In this document: in pieces, positions 6,701 to 13,664 of the stretch | Layout: the number at the start of each line of letters is the position of its first letter | Numbering within the stretch: the first letter of the stretch is position 1 | Assembly (NCBI GenBank): GCA_052035915.1 | Contig: JBPOHE010000144.1 | Location: 1-14,162, forward strand | Length of the DNA: 14,162 bases | Direction of reading: 5' to 3' | Source of the DNA: JBPOHE01 sp052035915 | Lineage (GTDB): Bacteria > Pseudomonadota > Gammaproteobacteria > Chromatiales > Chromatiaceae | The notes under the pieces: model-generated | The model's input: only the letters and a program-made list of their open reading frames with translations | Told to the model about the DNA's origin: nothing | Databases searched by the model: none | Made by a program: the position numbers and the translations under genes

Positions 6701-8224
6701 CTAACGATGGACGCCGTACTTTTCCAGCCAGTTGCTCAGCGTCTGATAGCTGCCGAGACCTAACAACTCGGCCGCTCGAGTCTTTTTTCCGCCGGCCTCC
6801 TTCATCGCGCGGCCAAGGTAGTGACGAGCGACCTCGGCGATGAGTCCCGGCAGATCGAGACCTTCAGTGATTGGCCGGTCCAGGATGTCGCTCTCACGTC
6901 TCGCGGATTTCGGCGGCGTAAGCAAGGCGTCGTTAACGTCCGCCTCGGTGAGTGTTTTCGCCGCGCCCCATACTGCGGCGCGTGTCAGGGTATTTAGCAG
7001 CTCGCGGACATTCCCTGGCCAAGAGTGTCTTAGTAGAAGATTCCTTGCTCCAGGAGAAAGAGGTTTCTCCATCCAGCCCGGCTCGGCCGCGCTTTCGCGG
7101 TTGATCTTTGTGAGCAGGTGCTCGATCAGAAGGCTGAGGTCCCCGGTGCGCTGGCGCAAGGGGGGCAGATGGAGGATGGCCACGGCTACGCGGTAGAATA
7201 GGTCCTCACGGAAGGCGCCCTTCGCCACCTCTTCGGCCAAGTTTCGGTTGGTGGCCGCGATCAGGCGTACATCGACAGCGATCGGTTGACTGTCCCCAAC
7301 ACGCACAATCTGTCGCTCCTGCAGCGCCCGGAGCAACTTCACTTGCGTTGCGGTGGGCAGCTCCCCCAACTCATCAAGGAACAGTGTCCCACCCTGGGCC
7401 TGCTCAAAGTGGCCTTTGCGGTCGGTCGCCGCTCCAGTGAAACTGCCTTTCTTGTGGCCGAAGAATTCCGATTCGGCAAGTTCCGCCACGATGGCCCCGC
7501 AGTTCACCGCAATGAACGGGCGGTCGTGGCGAGGGCTGGCGTTGTGAATGGCCCGTGCCAGCAACTCTTTGCCGGTGCCGCTCTCCCCCTCAATTAAGAC
7601 CGGAACGGTGCGCGGTGCCACCCGCTGGGCCTTGGCGATTACCTCCCGCATGACCGAGCTGCGGTGCACGATGTCAGCGAAAGCGGGTGAGGTCTCGACC
7701 AGTCCGGCGCTGAGCCGCGAGAGATCACTATCGGGTCGCTGGTAGAGGCTTGGAATCAGCTCCGCGGAGATATCGAACGGCACCTGTGCCGTTTTTACCC
7801 CGTGCTCCTTTGACGACTCCAGCAGTTCGGCGGCAAATCGGGTTTTAGCAACTATGATCCAGACAGCGGCCATCGCCGGCGTACCTGGGCTTAGGTGGTA
7901 GGTGAGACGGGTGAGTTCGCCGTATGTCTCTCGGATTACCGCAATGCGCTCAGTGACCGCATCGAAAATCTCGCCGAAATGGACGGGGCTGGAGAGTTGA
8001 ACCCGGTGGGTCTCGATCGGCACTTTACAGCGTTGAGCCAACCACTCCCGATACTCATTCGTTTCCCGTTCCGGGTAGTTGCTGAGCAGGACAACGCGGT
8101 CAAACCCCCGGACCGTCACGGCCTGGGCCACCGGTCCCAATCCAACTTCTTTCTTACCGGCGCTGGCGTTGAGGTCGGTTTGGCCGAGCCAGGAGACGAG
8201 GATGCGCGTGGGATCCATGTTCAT
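6701..8224 (-). CDS. Sigma54-dependent activator with N-terminal RtcR/CARF-like sensor domain
   Basis: 507 residues. It would open sigma54-RNA polymerase complexes at the divergent operon when a ligand is sensed. The N-terminal 165 residues form a Rossmann-like sensor: RILVSWLG (7-14), FDRVVLLSNY (41-50), SSPVHFGEIFDAV (78-90) and LTYHLSPGTPAMAAVWIIVA (107-126). RtcR has a similar order, ending in HITTGTHVAQICWFLLAEAR, and RtcR's sensor is of the CARF type. The AAA+ domain has Walker A GESGTGKE (213-220), the sigma54-contact loop GSFTGA (260-265, normally GAFTGA), Walker B GGTLFLDE (278-285), FREDLFYRV (338-346) and WPGNVREL (402-409). A Fis-type HTH lies at about 469-503. All ATPase elements look functional. 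The start could be M1 (8224) or M3 (8218). It is not RtcR itself: no rtcA or rtcB is nearby. Confidence 0.9.
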   Translation of the reverse strand: MNMDPTRILVSWLGQTDLNASAGKKEVGLGPVAQAVTVRGFDRVVLLSNYPERETNEYREWLAQRCKVPIETHRVQLSSPVHFGEIFDAVTERIAVIRETYGELTRLTYHLSPGTPAMAAVWIIVAKTRFAAELLESSKEHGVKTAQVPFDISAELIPSLYQRPDSDLSRLSAGLVETSPAFADIVHRSSVMREVIAKAQRVAPRTVPVLIEGESGTGKELLARAIHNASPRHDRPFIAVNCGAIVAELAESEFFGHKKGSFTGAATDRKGHFEQAQGGTLFLDELGELPTATQVKLLRALQERQIVRVGDSQPIAVDVRLIAATNRNLAEEVAKGAFREDLFYRVAVAILHLPPLRQRTGDLSLLIEHLLTKINRESAAEPGWMEKPLSPGARNLLLRHSWPGNVRELLNTLTRAAVWGAAKTLTEADVNDALLTPPKSARRESDILDRPITEGLDLPGLIAEVARHYLGRAMKEAGGKKTRAAELLGLGSYQTLSNWLEKYGVHR

Positions 8225-8315
8225 GGCTAAATCGTATAAGAAAAATGTTGTTTGAGTAAAAAAAATTGTTCTTGGGAAAATAGTCCCGGGTCAAAACCGG
8301 GTGTCGCTGCCTGGC

Positions 8316-8337
8316 GATCGGAGCGTTAAATCCGATC
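8316..8337. promoter_or_regulatory. Candidate upstream activator site (7-bp inverted repeat)
   Basis: GATCGGA-N8-TCCGATC is a perfect inverted repeat. It ends 61 bp before the -24 element at 8399 and lies about 90-110 bp upstream of the predicted transcription start, the usual place for binding of a Fis-type HTH sigma54 activator. The divergent activator gene ends in such an HTH. Binding is inferred. TTT follows at 8338-8340, so a minor hairpin role is also possible. Confidence 0.5.
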
Positions 8338-8398
8338 TTTCACCGTCGTGAGCGGTTGTCTACCCGTATGTCGTCGGCAATCCAAGAGTTTCTACCTC

Positions 8399-8413
8399 TG
8401 GCATGGTCTGTGC
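8399..8413 (+). promoter_or_regulatory. Sigma54 (-24/-12) promoter of the ATPase operon
   Basis: TGGCATGGTCTGTGC matches the consensus TGGCACG-N4-TTGC at nearly all conserved positions. The invariant GG (8400-8401) and GC (8412-8413) are correctly spaced. The predicted start near 8424-8425 gives a leader of about 64 nt before ATG 8489. A poor IHF-like match, AATCCAAGAGTTT (8379-8391, two deviations), lies between the activator site and the promoter. The facing gene encodes a sigma54 activator, which strongly supports the call. Confidence 0.75.
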
Positions 8414-8488
8414 CTTATAGTTCTCGAAGAACCGAATCATGACTGGACGGCAGTCATGCGCCGGCAGTCACCAGCCCGAGAACAACCA

Positions 8489-10714
8489 ATGATCCTCAAA
8501 GCCCTCACTCTCGAAAACTTCAAAGGCATCCACGAGCCGGTGCGAGTGGAGTTTGCCCCCTTGACTTTGCTCTTTGGCCCGAACAACGCCGGGAAGAGCA
8601 CCATCGTACAGGCGCTGATGTATGCCCGCGAGGTGCTGGAGCGGAACAACTGCGATGCCGGAAGGACACAGTTGGGCGGCGACGTCGTGGATCTGGGAGG
8701 GTTTGAGAACCTCGTATACGGACATGACCTGACTCGGGCGATCCGCATGCGGTTCGAGTTGGATCTTCGCGGCGTGGCCTTGCCACTGTCTTCGGATTGG
8801 GTCCGGGGGCATGAGATCGAGTCTCAGTTGGGCTGGCAATACAAGGACGCTCCCAGCAAACTCCATATCGACTCGATTGAATGCGTTTGGTCGAGATTGC
8901 TGGAAGTCTGGGTGGAGATCGATGTCGCCGTGCCACCTACCCAAGGTATTAAGGGTCCGTTTCGCCCCCTGGTGCGGGCTTATTCTGTAGGATCAGGAGC
9001 CGACGTCTATGCGAAGATCACGCTCGATCAAGATACGAACCAGGCTTGCCTTTCGCACTTCAACTTCGGCGTTTACCCCTTCGGAACTAGGTATACCAAA
9101 GGAGATGCGACAGATTCTGAGTGGGGCTTAAGACGGGTGGTACGGGAATCGTTGCGCAATTCGTTCCGGAAGCATGACCAGCCCGCACGCAACCTCCGGA
9201 AGGGCGCGCGAATAGCGATGATGGGGGAAGATGTGCGGACGGGTGATAACGCGATGTCTCGCCGAGACTTCGATGAATTTGTCGATTCGATTGTCAACGG
9301 AGCCGGACGATTCGGGGACGCCACCATCGAAAACGAAGGTGGCGAGCACAACCCAAGTTATAGCTTTAGGGAATCGCTTCTTAAGAAGGCGGAGGCCTTA
9401 ACCCAGGCCTTAACCCGATGGGGGATTATCGACGACGATGAAGATGTAGACGCGGGTCGTGCTTCAGGAGCCGCCGGCGAAGCGAGCGGCCATGGCGAAG
9501 CCGAGGCGAGATCCTGCGAAGTTCCTTCGGCTAGTCCAGCGAAGAATGAGGACGTGTCCAACGCGGACAGGCCTCCGGATGTCGGAGGGGAGTGGACCTG
9601 GTCTGATTGGGAATCTCGGCACTCGCTCTCGCCAAGACGACTATTAGACATAGAAGAAGTCGACAGCTGGCTGCTCGACCTATTCGACGCACTGCTACTC
9701 GAGGAATATGTTCCGCGGAACGCTGAGTACGCCATGCCGCTTAGGCTACGGGGTTCGGCACTTCCCGAGTGGGGGCGCCTCCTGGAACCCGATCCCAAGG
9801 TGTGGATTCCAGACAACAAGAATGAGTTTTGGGAGTACCCTATATTCGCCCAAGAGTGCTTGAAGGACTTGTTGGCCACCGTCATAGTGGCGCCAAGTGA
9901 GCTCTTGTTGCGGGCGCTGCAGAATTCAATCTACCTGAGCCCTTTTCGGGAGATGCCGCCGCGCTATTACCAGCCGGTACGTTCCCCGGAACCGCGGCGC
10001 TGGGCAAACGGACTCGCGGCTTGGGACTGGCTTTTGCTCGAGCAGAAGTCCTTTGCGGCCCAAGTCAACGAGTGGTTGGCTGGCAGGGACAGGTTTGACG
10101 CGGGTTACGAGATCGAAGTTCGCCATTATCGCGAGCTGGAGGTCGATAGCGAACTCCTCGCCGTGCTGACGTCCACAGATCCAAGATCCAGCCTCGATCT
10201 GAACTGGGTGCGGGAACAACTGTTGGATCTACCAGAGGGGCGGCGACTGAAGATACGAGACCTTCGCCGGGGGATCAGTGTTTTTCCCCAGGATCTGGGC
10301 GTTGGCATCTCCCAGATTGTCCCTGTCATCGTTGCCGCCCTGCACAACAGCTCGGGGATTGTTGCCATCGAGGAACCCGAGTCGAATGTTCACCCGCGCT
10401 TCCAGGTGGTGCTGGCCGACCTCTTTCTCAGTCGGGCGAAGGTGAATCCCGACCTGGTGTTCTTGGTCGAGACCCATAGCGAGCACTTGATGCTGCGCTG
10501 TCTACGGCGTATTCGGGAAACCTGTGACGAAGGCGCCTCGGCGCAGACGCCGCGTCTCCGACCCGAAGATATCGCCGTCCATTTCGTAGAGCCCGACGAG
10601 CACGGCCCGCGCATCCACCGCATCCGCATCGACCAGGAGGGGGAGTTCCTGGACCCCTGGCCGAGGGGGTTTTTCCCGGAGCGGATGAAGGAGATCTACG
10701 GCGATGATCTGTGA
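8489..10714 (+). CDS. AAA/ABC-type ATPase with DUF3696-like C-terminus, probable defence protein
   Basis: 741 residues from ATG 8489. It has the SMC/ABC-like pattern of OLD/AAA_15 relatives: MILKALTLENFKGIHEPVRV, Walker A GPNNAGKST (30-38), GFENLVYGHD (71-80), the YLSPFREMPPRYY segment (482-494), ABC signature DLGVGISQIV (602-611), Walker B GIVAIEEPE (623-631) and H-loop ETHSEH (661-666). The tail EFLDPWPRGFFPERM (719-733) is typical of DUF3696 proteins. No TOPRIM nuclease domain is seen, unlike OLD or GajA. Residues about 315-370 are acidic, Ala/Gly/Ser-rich and probably disordered. A frame upstream to 8348 exists, but it would contain the sigma54 promoter, and homology starts only at MILKAL. 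The stop overlaps the next gene's start by 11 bp. ATP-driven sensing or gating of the partner is inferred; substrate is unknown. Confidence 0.85.
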   Translation: MILKALTLENFKGIHEPVRVEFAPLTLLFGPNNAGKSTIVQALMYAREVLERNNCDAGRTQLGGDVVDLGGFENLVYGHDLTRAIRMRFELDLRGVALPLSSDWVRGHEIESQLGWQYKDAPSKLHIDSIECVWSRLLEVWVEIDVAVPPTQGIKGPFRPLVRAYSVGSGADVYAKITLDQDTNQACLSHFNFGVYPFGTRYTKGDATDSEWGLRRVVRESLRNSFRKHDQPARNLRKGARIAMMGEDVRTGDNAMSRRDFDEFVDSIVNGAGRFGDATIENEGGEHNPSYSFRESLLKKAEALTQALTRWGIIDDDEDVDAGRASGAAGEASGHGEAEARSCEVPSASPAKNEDVSNADRPPDVGGEWTWSDWESRHSLSPRRLLDIEEVDSWLLDLFDALLLEEYVPRNAEYAMPLRLRGSALPEWGRLLEPDPKVWIPDNKNEFWEYPIFAQECLKDLLATVIVAPSELLLRALQNSIYLSPFREMPPRYYQPVRSPEPRRWANGLAAWDWLLLEQKSFAAQVNEWLAGRDRFDAGYEIEVRHYRELEVDSELLAVLTSTDPRSSLDLNWVREQLLDLPEGRRLKIRDLRRGISVFPQDLGVGISQIVPVIVAALHNSSGIVAIEEPESNVHPRFQVVLADLFLSRAKVNPDLVFLVETHSEHLMLRCLRRIRETCDEGASAQTPRLRPEDIAVHFVEPDEHGPRIHRIRIDQEGEFLDPWPRGFFPERMKEIYGDDL

Positions 10715-11663
10715 GCTCGCCTTGGATCCCGTGCTCGTGGCCCGCTGGCATGACCCGCGGGAATGGGCCTTCTTTCGCGAGTCCTTCGCGCTGGAGACCG
10801 GACGGGTGGCTTCCGCGTACCCGCGGAAGTGGCGCAATGACGTGATACGGACCTTCCATCGGCTCTTTCCGGGAGCCACGGCGGAGTCTGGGGAGCGACG
10901 ACGCCTGGATGCGCTGCTCGATCGGTTGGGCGAGCGCATGGTCGAGCGCGAATCCAGCCATGAGGAGTGCGCCACTTGGTTAGCGAAGGCCGTCGCCGAG
11001 CATCGGGAGCGCCCTTTCCACGGCATTCTGAGTGCTACGCCGGACGCAGCGGTGCCGGAGGTTATGACACCCGAGATGCTGTTCAGCGACCATCCACCCG
11101 CCGCCTGGTCGGTCAGGCTGAATCCAGCTCCACCGCGCACCGCCGAGGCGTTTGCTCAAGCCGTCGGACCTTTATTAACACGGTGCCGCGAGGCGGTCTT
11201 TGTCGATCCATGGTTCAGCCCTGACAAGAAACGGTTCACGGAGCCATTGCGGGCGATGCTCGCGGTCCTTTGGGGACCCGGCTGCTGCGTCTCGACGCCG
11301 CGGGCGCAATTGGTGATCGCCGAGGGTCGCAACGAACGAGGGCGCGATCCGCAGTGGTTGCTCACGCAGTGCAAGGAAAAATTGCCTCGGATACTGCCGG
11401 AGGGCCATAGCCTGCAAGTGACGGTGCTCCGCCAGCGGGATGGTGGTGAGCACATCCACAACCGGTACATCCTGACCAAGATCGCCGGCATCAGCTTTGG
11501 CACCGGCCTCGACGTGGCCGATGACGGCGAGGTCGGGCAGACCGACGACCTGTGTCGGTTGTCTCATGATCAGTTGCTCAAGCGCTGGGGGCAGTACGTA
11601 TCGGCACGCGGGTCTTGGTTCAATATCTCCGCAGGCCCATCATTGATTTCGTCTTCGCAATAA
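10704..11663 (+). CDS. Possible phospholipase-D-like (MIT_C-type) effector partner of the ATPase
   Basis: 319 residues. The ATG lies inside the ATPase gene (11-bp overlap), so translation is probably coupled. The N-terminal half, with WAFFRESFALETGRVASAYP followed by RKW (21-43), looks like a conserved partner domain of such ATPases. The C-terminal half has EAVFVDPWFSP (163-173), HIHNRYILTKIAGISFG (250-266) and GTGLD (266-270). This fits a PLD-like fold of the MITD1 C-terminal type, in which His and Arg/Lys form a phosphate- or lipid-binding site. The canonical HxKxxxxD motif is not present: H250, H252 and R254 stand where H and K would be. A nuclease or phosphodiesterase activity is thus possible but unproven. 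No signal peptide or membrane segment is seen. I recall similar proteins beside DUF3696 ATPases, and I cannot verify this here. Confidence 0.65.
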   Translation: MICELALDPVLVARWHDPREWAFFRESFALETGRVASAYPRKWRNDVIRTFHRLFPGATAESGERRRLDALLDRLGERMVERESSHEECATWLAKAVAEHRERPFHGILSATPDAAVPEVMTPEMLFSDHPPAAWSVRLNPAPPRTAEAFAQAVGPLLTRCREAVFVDPWFSPDKKRFTEPLRAMLAVLWGPGCCVSTPRAQLVIAEGRNERGRDPQWLLTQCKEKLPRILPEGHSLQVTVLRQRDGGEHIHNRYILTKIAGISFGTGLDVADDGEVGQTDDLCRLSHDQLLKRWGQYVSARGSWFNISAGPSLISSSQ

Positions 11664-11675
11664 GATTCACCATTT

Positions 11676-11681
11676 AAGGAG
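11676..11681 (+). promoter_or_regulatory. Strong Shine-Dalgarno deciding a TTG start
   Basis: AAGGAG, 6 nt before TTG 11688-11690, is the best ribosome binding site in this part of the window. The next in-frame ATG (11712) has no comparable site, and residues between the two fit the family's N-terminus. Confidence 0.7.
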
Positions 11682-11687
11682 CTTGCC

Positions 11688-13664
11688 TTGACCCACTTAC
11701 CCATTGTCCACATGACCCTTTACAAACATGGGGTTGGTTACTTTCGGCGGCGCGGCCCGGTGGAAGGGGAGGCCATCAAATTAACCTTTCGCCGGGAAGA
11801 GATGGATGACCTGCTCAAAAGCCTGACGGTGATTGACTACAGTCCTTGCCAAGTTCGCGGGGTGGATTACGAAACGCCGCAGAGCCGGGTCGAACGGCTG
11901 GCCGGCAACTCGGTGGTGCTTGACGGCAGGCGCAGTTTGCGGGATTTGCTGGGGGCTTTGCGGGGGCGCAACGTCCAGATCTTGGGCAGCGATGGCAGCG
12001 CCGAAGCAGGTATCCTGGTCGGCCTGGACGAGGTTGAGGATAAGCCGTTGGAGCAGTCAGTTGTCTCCATTATGCGGGAGGGTACGGAGACCGTAGCCGT
12101 CCTGCCCCTCGACCGGATTGCCGGGGTGGAACTGCGTGACGAGACCGCGGCCGCCGACCTGCGTTTCTTTTTGCAAACTGCTCTGGGCCAGGAGACCCAC
12201 CGTTCGATCAATATTCGCCTCAGCCCCGGCAGCCACGACCTGGAGGTTGGCTATATTGCTCCAGCCCCAACCTGGCGGGTCAGTTACCGGCTGGTGATGG
12301 ACGAGGTCAAGCTGGAATTTGAGGCGGAGGACAAATCGAAAGCTTTGTTACAGGGTTGGGGCATCTTCGACAACCGGCTGGAAGAAGATTTAACCAATAT
12401 TTCGCTCTGCCTCACGGCCGGGATGCCGATTTCTTTTGTCTATGACCTCTATACACCCCATACGCCGAAACGCCCCGAGGTGCGGGATGAAGATCGGATT
12501 GCGGCTGCACCCGTGGTGTTTGAGGGCGCAGTGCTTCGGGCGGATGCACCTCCTCCCCGGATGTCAGCCACGGCTGCCGCGGCTCCCATGAGGACGATGT
12601 GTATGTCTGAGCCTGACCTGGATCGAGTCTTAGCAATGGATATGGATACTATGGATATGGATACTATCGCCGCTTCGGTAAAAAGTGCAGCGACCGGCCA
12701 GGCGATGGGTGAGCTGTTTCAATACAACGTCAGTGTGCCGGTCACGGTCGGGCGCGGGCAATCAGCGATGGTGCCGATTGTCAGCAGCACCCTGACCCGC
12801 AAAAAGGATTTGATTTACAACGGCGCCAAAATGCCGACCCATCCCGTAGCCACACTGCGATTCAAAAATGAAACCGGTCTGACCCTGGAGCGCGGCCCGG
12901 TGACGGTGCTGGAAACCGGCGAATATGTCGGCGAGGCGGTTCTGCCCTTCACCGCCGACGGGGTGGAGGCGGTCATTTCTTATGCGGTTGAGTTGGGACT
13001 GCACATTAAGGAAGAGGTTAAAACCGAGAGCCAACTGCAATCCCTGTGGATCAAAGAGGGTTATCTGCTGCAAAATTTGTACGACATCCGCCGGACTACC
13101 TATCGCCTGGATAATCGCACGGCGCAGGCTAAAAAGGTGTTGATCGAGCACGCGCTCAGCGATTACGTGATTTTCGACACCCCACCTCCGGCGGAAAAAA
13201 CGCTCGACACCCATCGCTATCAGGTTGACGCGCCCGCCGGCAAAGTGGCCGAATTTATGGTGCAGGAGCGCTACCCGCTGACTCGCCGCGAAGAACTGCA
13301 TAACCTGTCCTACCAGGGCTTGCAGCGCTATTTTGCCGACAAGCTGCTGGATCAAAAAGTCTACGAGGGCTTAAGAGCTTTGCTCGATGCCTGGGCGGAG
13401 ATCACTCGCCTGGAGAAAGCCGTAGCCGACCAGGAGCAGCAGCGAGGCAAAATTTACAAAGCGCAGGAACAGACCCAGAAAAATATGGCCGTACTGTCCA
13501 ATGCGGGTGAGGAAGGTAAGCTGCGCGGGCGCTATGTTAAACAGCTCACCGAGAGCGAGGAGCAACTGACCGAAATCGAGCGGATCGTTGCCCGCTTGCA
13601 AGCCGAGATTGAGCAAAAGAAAGCCAACGTCGAACAGATGATTGCAGCTCTGGCATCGGCTTGA
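11688..13664 (+). CDS. DUF4139 domain protein with C-terminal coiled coil
   Basis: 658 residues starting at TTG. The N-terminus IVHMTLYKHGVGYFRRRGPV and the following EEMDDLLKSLTVID (37-50) are typical of a bacterial DUF4139 protein group. APTWRVSYRLV (about 195-205) is the hallmark segment of the DUF4139 fold, which is related to MuiA mucoidy-inhibitor proteins. Residues about 275-345 form a Pro/Ala/Met-rich linker with a perfect repeat MDMDTMDMDT (317-326). Residues about 570-655 are heptad-like and rich in E, Q, K and L, predicting a long coiled coil. No signal peptide is seen, so it is probably cytoplasmic. The biochemical role is unknown. It begins 24 nt after the PLD-like gene, with no terminator between, so co-transcription is likely. 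By eye its codon use is somewhat less GC-rich than that of its neighbours, suggesting a separate origin. Confidence 0.8.
   Translation: MTHLPIVHMTLYKHGVGYFRRRGPVEGEAIKLTFRREEMDDLLKSLTVIDYSPCQVRGVDYETPQSRVERLAGNSVVLDGRRSLRDLLGALRGRNVQILGSDGSAEAGILVGLDEVEDKPLEQSVVSIMREGTETVAVLPLDRIAGVELRDETAAADLRFFLQTALGQETHRSINIRLSPGSHDLEVGYIAPAPTWRVSYRLVMDEVKLEFEAEDKSKALLQGWGIFDNRLEEDLTNISLCLTAGMPISFVYDLYTPHTPKRPEVRDEDRIAAAPVVFEGAVLRADAPPPRMSATAAAAPMRTMCMSEPDLDRVLAMDMDTMDMDTIAASVKSAATGQAMGELFQYNVSVPVTVGRGQSAMVPIVSSTLTRKKDLIYNGAKMPTHPVATLRFKNETGLTLERGPVTVLETGEYVGEAVLPFTADGVEAVISYAVELGLHIKEEVKTESQLQSLWIKEGYLLQNLYDIRRTTYRLDNRTAQAKKVLIEHALSDYVIFDTPPPAEKTLDTHRYQVDAPAGKVAEFMVQERYPLTRREELHNLSYQGLQRYFADKLLDQKVYEGLRALLDAWAEITRLEKAVADQEQQRGKIYKAQEQTQKNMAVLSNAGEEGKLRGRYVKQLTESEEQLTEIERIVARLQAEIEQKKANVEQMIAALASA
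12636..12665 (+). repeat. Two tandem 15-bp units in the linker of the DUF4139 gene
   Basis: ATGGATATGGATACT occurs twice in exact tandem and encodes MDMDT twice. It lies in the probable disordered linker, so copy-number changes would be tolerated in frame. Confidence 0.9.

Larger units (their letters stand above)
8225..8488. promoter_or_regulatory. Divergent control region between activator and ATPase operon
   Basis: 264 bp holding an AT-rich part next to the activator (8225-8280), two inverted repeats and a sigma54 promoter. CCCGG-N7-CCGGG (8285-8301) is a short stem. The stronger inverted repeat and the promoter are listed separately. CGGCAGTCA occurs twice as a direct repeat (8449-8457 and 8462-8470), close to the ATPase start. 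On the minus strand TTATAC, about 10 nt upstream of the activator start, could be a -10 element, but no good -35 is seen. Confidence 0.55.

Noticed and set aside
8312..8326. A second sigma54 promoter, TGGCGATCGGAGCGT
   Set aside because: The GC follows the GG two bases too early; the strict GG-N10-GC spacing is not met.
8348..8488. N-terminal extension of the ATPase from 8348
   Set aside because: The 47 extra residues have no family similarity, and the frame includes the sigma54 promoter at 8399-8413; MILKAL at 8489 is the typical N-terminus.
8225..8488. CRISPR array or single repeat near the CARF-like regulator
   Set aside because: There is only one copy of each palindrome, with no regularly spaced direct repeats; no cas genes are in the window.
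8489..10714. OLD nuclease / Gabija GajA identity for the ATPase
   Set aside because: No TOPRIM motifs follow the ATPase core, and the tail is DUF3696-like; the next gene is not a UvrD-type helicase.
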